Of a DNA stretch of 64,000 nucleotides, positions 60,915-64,000 are shown piece after piece. The stretch is from NCBI GenBank assembly GCA_036852015.1, contig JAANDG010000622.1:19564-83563 (forward strand), written 5' to 3'. The position numbers were made by a program, and so were the translations under genes. The stretch's first letter is position 1, and each line of letters starts with the position of its first letter. Origin of the DNA: Pelodera strongyloides (lineage: Eukaryota > Nematoda > Chromadorea > Rhabditida > Rhabditidae). The notes beneath the pieces were generated by a model. It searched no databases. It worked only from the letters and a program-made list of their open reading frames with translations, and was not told the origin of the DNA.

Positions 60915-61369
60915 TTCGGCCACCTAAAAAACGCCGAGGTCCCCGTAATAAATAAAACGTAGATTGTCTTTAATACTACTCCTCCAACCTTCCCATCTAC
61001 TGATTTCCAACACTTTTTCTCTCAAAAACCGGTTGGCTAAATTACTAAAAAGATCTGGTTCGAAATTATTTTCTAATGAACACTCTAGTTATTTCAGACG
61101 TAATGTAGAAGCAATATGTGGCAATTCTTGTGCTTCTAAAACTCTTAAAGATAGAAATACCAATCCGTCTTAACCGGATTTTCGCATCAAAATTCCCTTT
61201 ATTTGTACCGATTCTAAGGCTTTAATCTCAAATACGCCATAAATAGATTCATCCGTAACACTTTCATCTCTAATAATATCCCACTTCCATTTTTACCCCG
61301 TATTTGCTACCAAAATCAATATAGCATTCCTTTAGGACCTCGCCTATTTAATCACAAGACTGTTGCTAA

Positions 61370-63067
61370 CAACCCTACTGTTAACCACGTTCATTGTAAT
61401 TGTAAGGATTACCTTTCTTTTTGTAACACTAAAGAAAAAATCGATATCGACGGTTCTCTTCACATAATCTCTGGAAATTGCAAAATATTTGAATCCCGCT
61501 TCCCTAGAGCCACAACTCTTCTTTCAAAAGGAACCAAGTTCAGAGAACCTTTTTCCAGTAAAATACTAGAAGAACATTTACACGTACTTTTCAATGACTT
61601 GTCTAAAAACCTCAATGAATACACTAGTACGCTTAATTGTTCTGTTCCCATATGGGAAAAGTTAAATGAAGTCATCCAAGGTTTTCGTAAACCTCATGTT
61701 AACTCTAACTGCTCTATTTACAAAGAAATTAACCATATTAAGAGACAGTTTATTATTACATGCGTAGATAAGGCGTCCGCTAACTTTTGTTTCTCTTGCC
61801 CTCTTTTATATTCACACTTCCTTCATAAAGTATTGGGTATTGCTAAGAACGAAAACGGTTCATTCGAATATAAAGGTAACGATACTTACTCTCCGTATCA
61901 TCTCGAGTCACAGGACAGTATTGTATCCCGTCATATTTACTATTCCAACATTCTTAATGTAAAATGCTCTGATACCGATCGCAAACTTCCTAACATTTAC
62001 GCAGTTCCTAAATTGCATAAAAAATCGATCAAAATGCGTTACATCACAGCTGCTAAACACAGCTCTCTCAAAAACCTTTCGATTACTCTTCAGAAAATAC
62101 TGAAACATTTCCGTTTGCATTTTAAAAACTACTGTAATGCTAGTAAAACTTGGAGCAGTAATAAAACTAATTTCATTTCTATAGATAATTCCATTTGCAT
62201 TAGGATTCTACACTTATACATCGTTTCCATAAGTCAAAGTCGGACTTTAGTGGTCTCTTACAACTTACCTCATGATTGTGTCATGATAGCATCCTAGAAT
62301 AACGGATTGTTTAAAAACGCCGGTAAATCTTCTTAACGTAGATTAAGAAAAGTTACTATACTGATGCTCCGTCTACTAACTGTTTCTCTTCAAATGAAGT
62401 TAAAAACATGGTACGCTACATAGTTAAAAATAGTTATCTAGTATTCCAGGGCATTATTTTCCACCAGATGAAAGGAGTTCCTCAGGGAGGTAACTCTTCT
62501 CCTTTACTTGCTGATTTAACTCTTTGTATGATTGAATTTAAATACTTTAAAAGCTTTTTGAATTCTTCCCTAGGCTATAAGATGTCCATGTTCAGATATA
62601 TGGATGACATAGCTATTTTCTATAATGATGATAACATTCTCGATATACTTGATTCCATCTATCCTAGCTCGCTCATTCTCGAAGCGGCCAATATTGTTGA
62701 TTCCTCCGCTCCCTTTCTCGATCTCGCCCTTGTTAGGTCTACACATAATTGGACTATCAATTTATACAATAAAACTGATGATTATAGTTTTGACGTTATA
62801 AGATTTCCTATGTATGACAGTCACATATGTGACCATATTAAAGTAAACTGTATCCAAGGTGAAGTAAACGTATTCATAGATGCACTTCCCAGCTTATTTC
62901 TTTCAAAATCCCAAATCCATTCATTCATTATCAAGCTGCTCTCCAACAATTACCCCAAAGAAGTTGTACTCAAAACTATCAAAAAATCATTTAATAAGTA
63001 CCCTATTATTAGTCTTAAATACGATACCTCTACTAAAAGTCTCAGCAGTTGGGTCGACAACCTTTAA
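61370..63067 (+). pseudogene. Reverse transcriptase part of the Penelope-like element
   Basis: N-terminal landmarks are HIISGNCKIF and SKGTKFREP (about 61459-61550) and CVDKASANF (about 61760). Then comes the PLE finger motif YAVPKLHKK..KMRYITAAKHSSLKNLS (about 62000-62085). Motif A, which should read close to FDFS, is split between frames around 62240. Motif B (KGVPQGGNSSPLLADL) and motif C (RYMDDI) follow in one frame (62408-63067) with a FLDL..LYNKTDD thumb region. The order and spacing fit a Penelope-type enzyme, but the motif A lesion and the intervening stop make this copy non-functional. Confidence 0.88.
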
Positions 63068-63582
63068 TTTTGCATTTCTGTCGATTCTTCCCTATTATGC
63101 ATAATTTTGTAACAATCATCTACGACATTATATGTTCACTTATGGATAACTAATTCTTTTCAACAGACCACATAGTTCATTAACTTAACCTATATATTCT
63201 AACACTAGGTTTATGGCATGCACTCTTACCCAATCAATACTACACACTACATCCCTTTCCCATTGCTCTCGTCTTGCATTGCTCCATACCCTTTCGTAGT
63301 ACTTCTACTTACTGTATTCTTACCTAGTTATTTTGAGGCTTGAGGACATATACAAGGTTAGTTTTATACTTTTCTTTTTGTTTTGTTTTTCTTCTACTTG
63401 TCCCTTTTTGTAAGGTATTCAGGTACTATTACACCCGCGGTATCAAGGTTAGTTTCTTATTCGGTTTTTACTATTATTTTTTACCCTTTTTACTCTATAA
63501 CCTTATATGTTTCTTTACAACTCTAAACATTGTTCTCTATCCTTTATCATATCTCTTACTTTCTTTCCTCACTGCCTAAGCC

Positions 63583-63668
63583 TACCGTCATCGCACTGAT
63601 GAGACCCAACGGTGGCAAAATCCTCGTATGCGAAGGGTCGAAACGGGGTTACCGTATTACATATGGTA
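63583..63668 (+). ncRNA. Hammerhead ribozyme motif at the 3' side of the Penelope-like element
   Basis: Core CTGATGA at 63596-63602, stem II GACCC/GGGTC (63603-63607 and 63635-63639), then GAAAC. Stem III ACGG/CCGT (63643-63646 and 63652-63655) closes a 5-base loop, and A63656 gives a GUA cleavage triplet. A distal stem I can form from TACCGT (63583-63588) and ATGGTA (63663-63668), with an internal loop next to the core. This is the minimal type I form known from Penelope-like elements. A sister copy lies at 39097-39182. Confidence 0.8.
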
Positions 63669-63669
63669 T

Positions 63670-64000
63670 ATTCATGTTAGTTTGTTGAATTTATTCACTT
63701 ATATCTTCCCAATTTGCTTCCTCTTTTATTCAATACAGCATACCTCCTAAGGGTTTCCATCAATCAATACCTTCCACCTTCCACGCTATCCCTACAGTAA
63801 GGTAAGGTACCCAGCCAGCCTTCGCACACTCGCGTCCATCCAGGACATTGGTTCGGGAGCACCCAAGCCTGGTGGCTCCCCTTTTCAACTACACGGGGGA
63901 TGTTTTGTTATCTCGGAGTGCAATGTCGGGAAATGGTCCTCGTTCCGGTTCACTGGTGTCAACCTTGGTGACACTGCTTGCCAACCGGGAGAGGTTGACT
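63670..64000. other. Right-edge sequence, unassigned
   Basis: The last ~200 bases are GC-rich compared with the rest and contain a short hairpin GGGAGC..GCTCCC (63857-63880). It could be the start of another repeat. No coding frame is supported. Confidence 0.4.

Larger units (their letters stand above)
60320..63668 (+). mobile_element. Penelope-like retroelement, permuted domain order (Naiad-like), decayed
   Basis: The boundaries are approximate. From 5' to 3': a Cys-rich leader (PCKSSRCKIC, 60428-60455), a GIY-YIG endonuclease (GVIYSLTCDKCNMQYVGETKR, 60548-60610, finishing with ELFWIRLLNTAYPYGLN, 60780-60830), then a reverse transcriptase (61370-63067), then a hammerhead motif. The element would prime and copy its RNA at an endonuclease nick. 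In canonical Penelope elements GIY-YIG follows the reverse transcriptase; here it precedes it and carries a Cys-x5-Cys-x2-Cys leader, as described for the Naiad/Chlamys clade. Frameshifts and stops (about 60645, 61170-61370, 62230-62400) split it, so this copy is inactive. Confidence 0.85.

Noticed and set aside
63583..63592. A GUC cleavage site 5' of the hammerhead core (type III arrangement)
   Set aside because: GTC is present in both copies and could pair with the ACGG side, but only six to seven bases separate it from CTGATGA, too few for a stem I hairpin. The type I reading fits better.

Overview
The window is animal nuclear DNA, most likely from a nematode. It is AT-rich, with short GT..AG introns. 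At the left edge is a Gly-X-Y collagen whose Cys-x-x-Cys joins straight onto a PPGPPGPPG run, the layout of nematode cuticle collagens. Several coding starts sit on or just after a 3' splice-like AG, which would fit trans-splicing. All gene models were assembled by hand from splice signals, frame continuity and, for the duplicated locus, comparison of the two copies. No search was run.

Left half (1-28 kb), ordinary genes. (1) Cuticle-type collagen, 3' part, + strand, 52-2089. (2) Predicted single-pass type I membrane protein, +, 5882-9041. (3) MADF-domain protein, -, 10163-13732. (4) TIM22, the mitochondrial inner-membrane translocase subunit, +, 15203-17989. (5) Protein with two PDZ domains, +, 19505-23302. 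(6) Gln/Pro-rich protein of unknown function, +, 25074-26578. (7) Small secreted, extremely basic protein, -, 26819-28348, convergent with (6).

Middle (28.8-55 kb), a segmental tandem duplication. Each arm holds a ~22-exon minus-strand gene encoding a GYF domain plus three copies of a two-exon module. The module is a C2H2 finger exon, a phase-0 intron, then an exon with a D-h-x-[FY]-[WY] helix. Copy B (43302-54435) reads through intact when one exon is skipped. Copy A (28812-40776) is damaged in its third module: the last zinc ligand is His to Asp and there is a 1-nt insertion. Copy A also has one internal exon duplicated within a 584-bp tandem repeat.

Repeats. Palindromic elements of five subfamilies share termini of the form TTAAAG[G/C]G and are flanked by TTAA. 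Because the two arms are paralogous, the window itself contains their empty sites, which show the TTAA duplication directly. A separate terminal-inverted-repeat element at 48905-49284 contains a tRNA-like stretch and has its own paralogous empty site.

Right end (57-64 kb): a non-LTR retrotransposon 3' fragment, then a decayed Penelope-like element with the GIY-YIG domain N-terminal to the reverse transcriptase (the permuted, Naiad-like order). The element is followed by a hammerhead-ribozyme motif. A second, solo copy of that ribozyme sits in an intron of gene A, at a place where gene B has no insertion.
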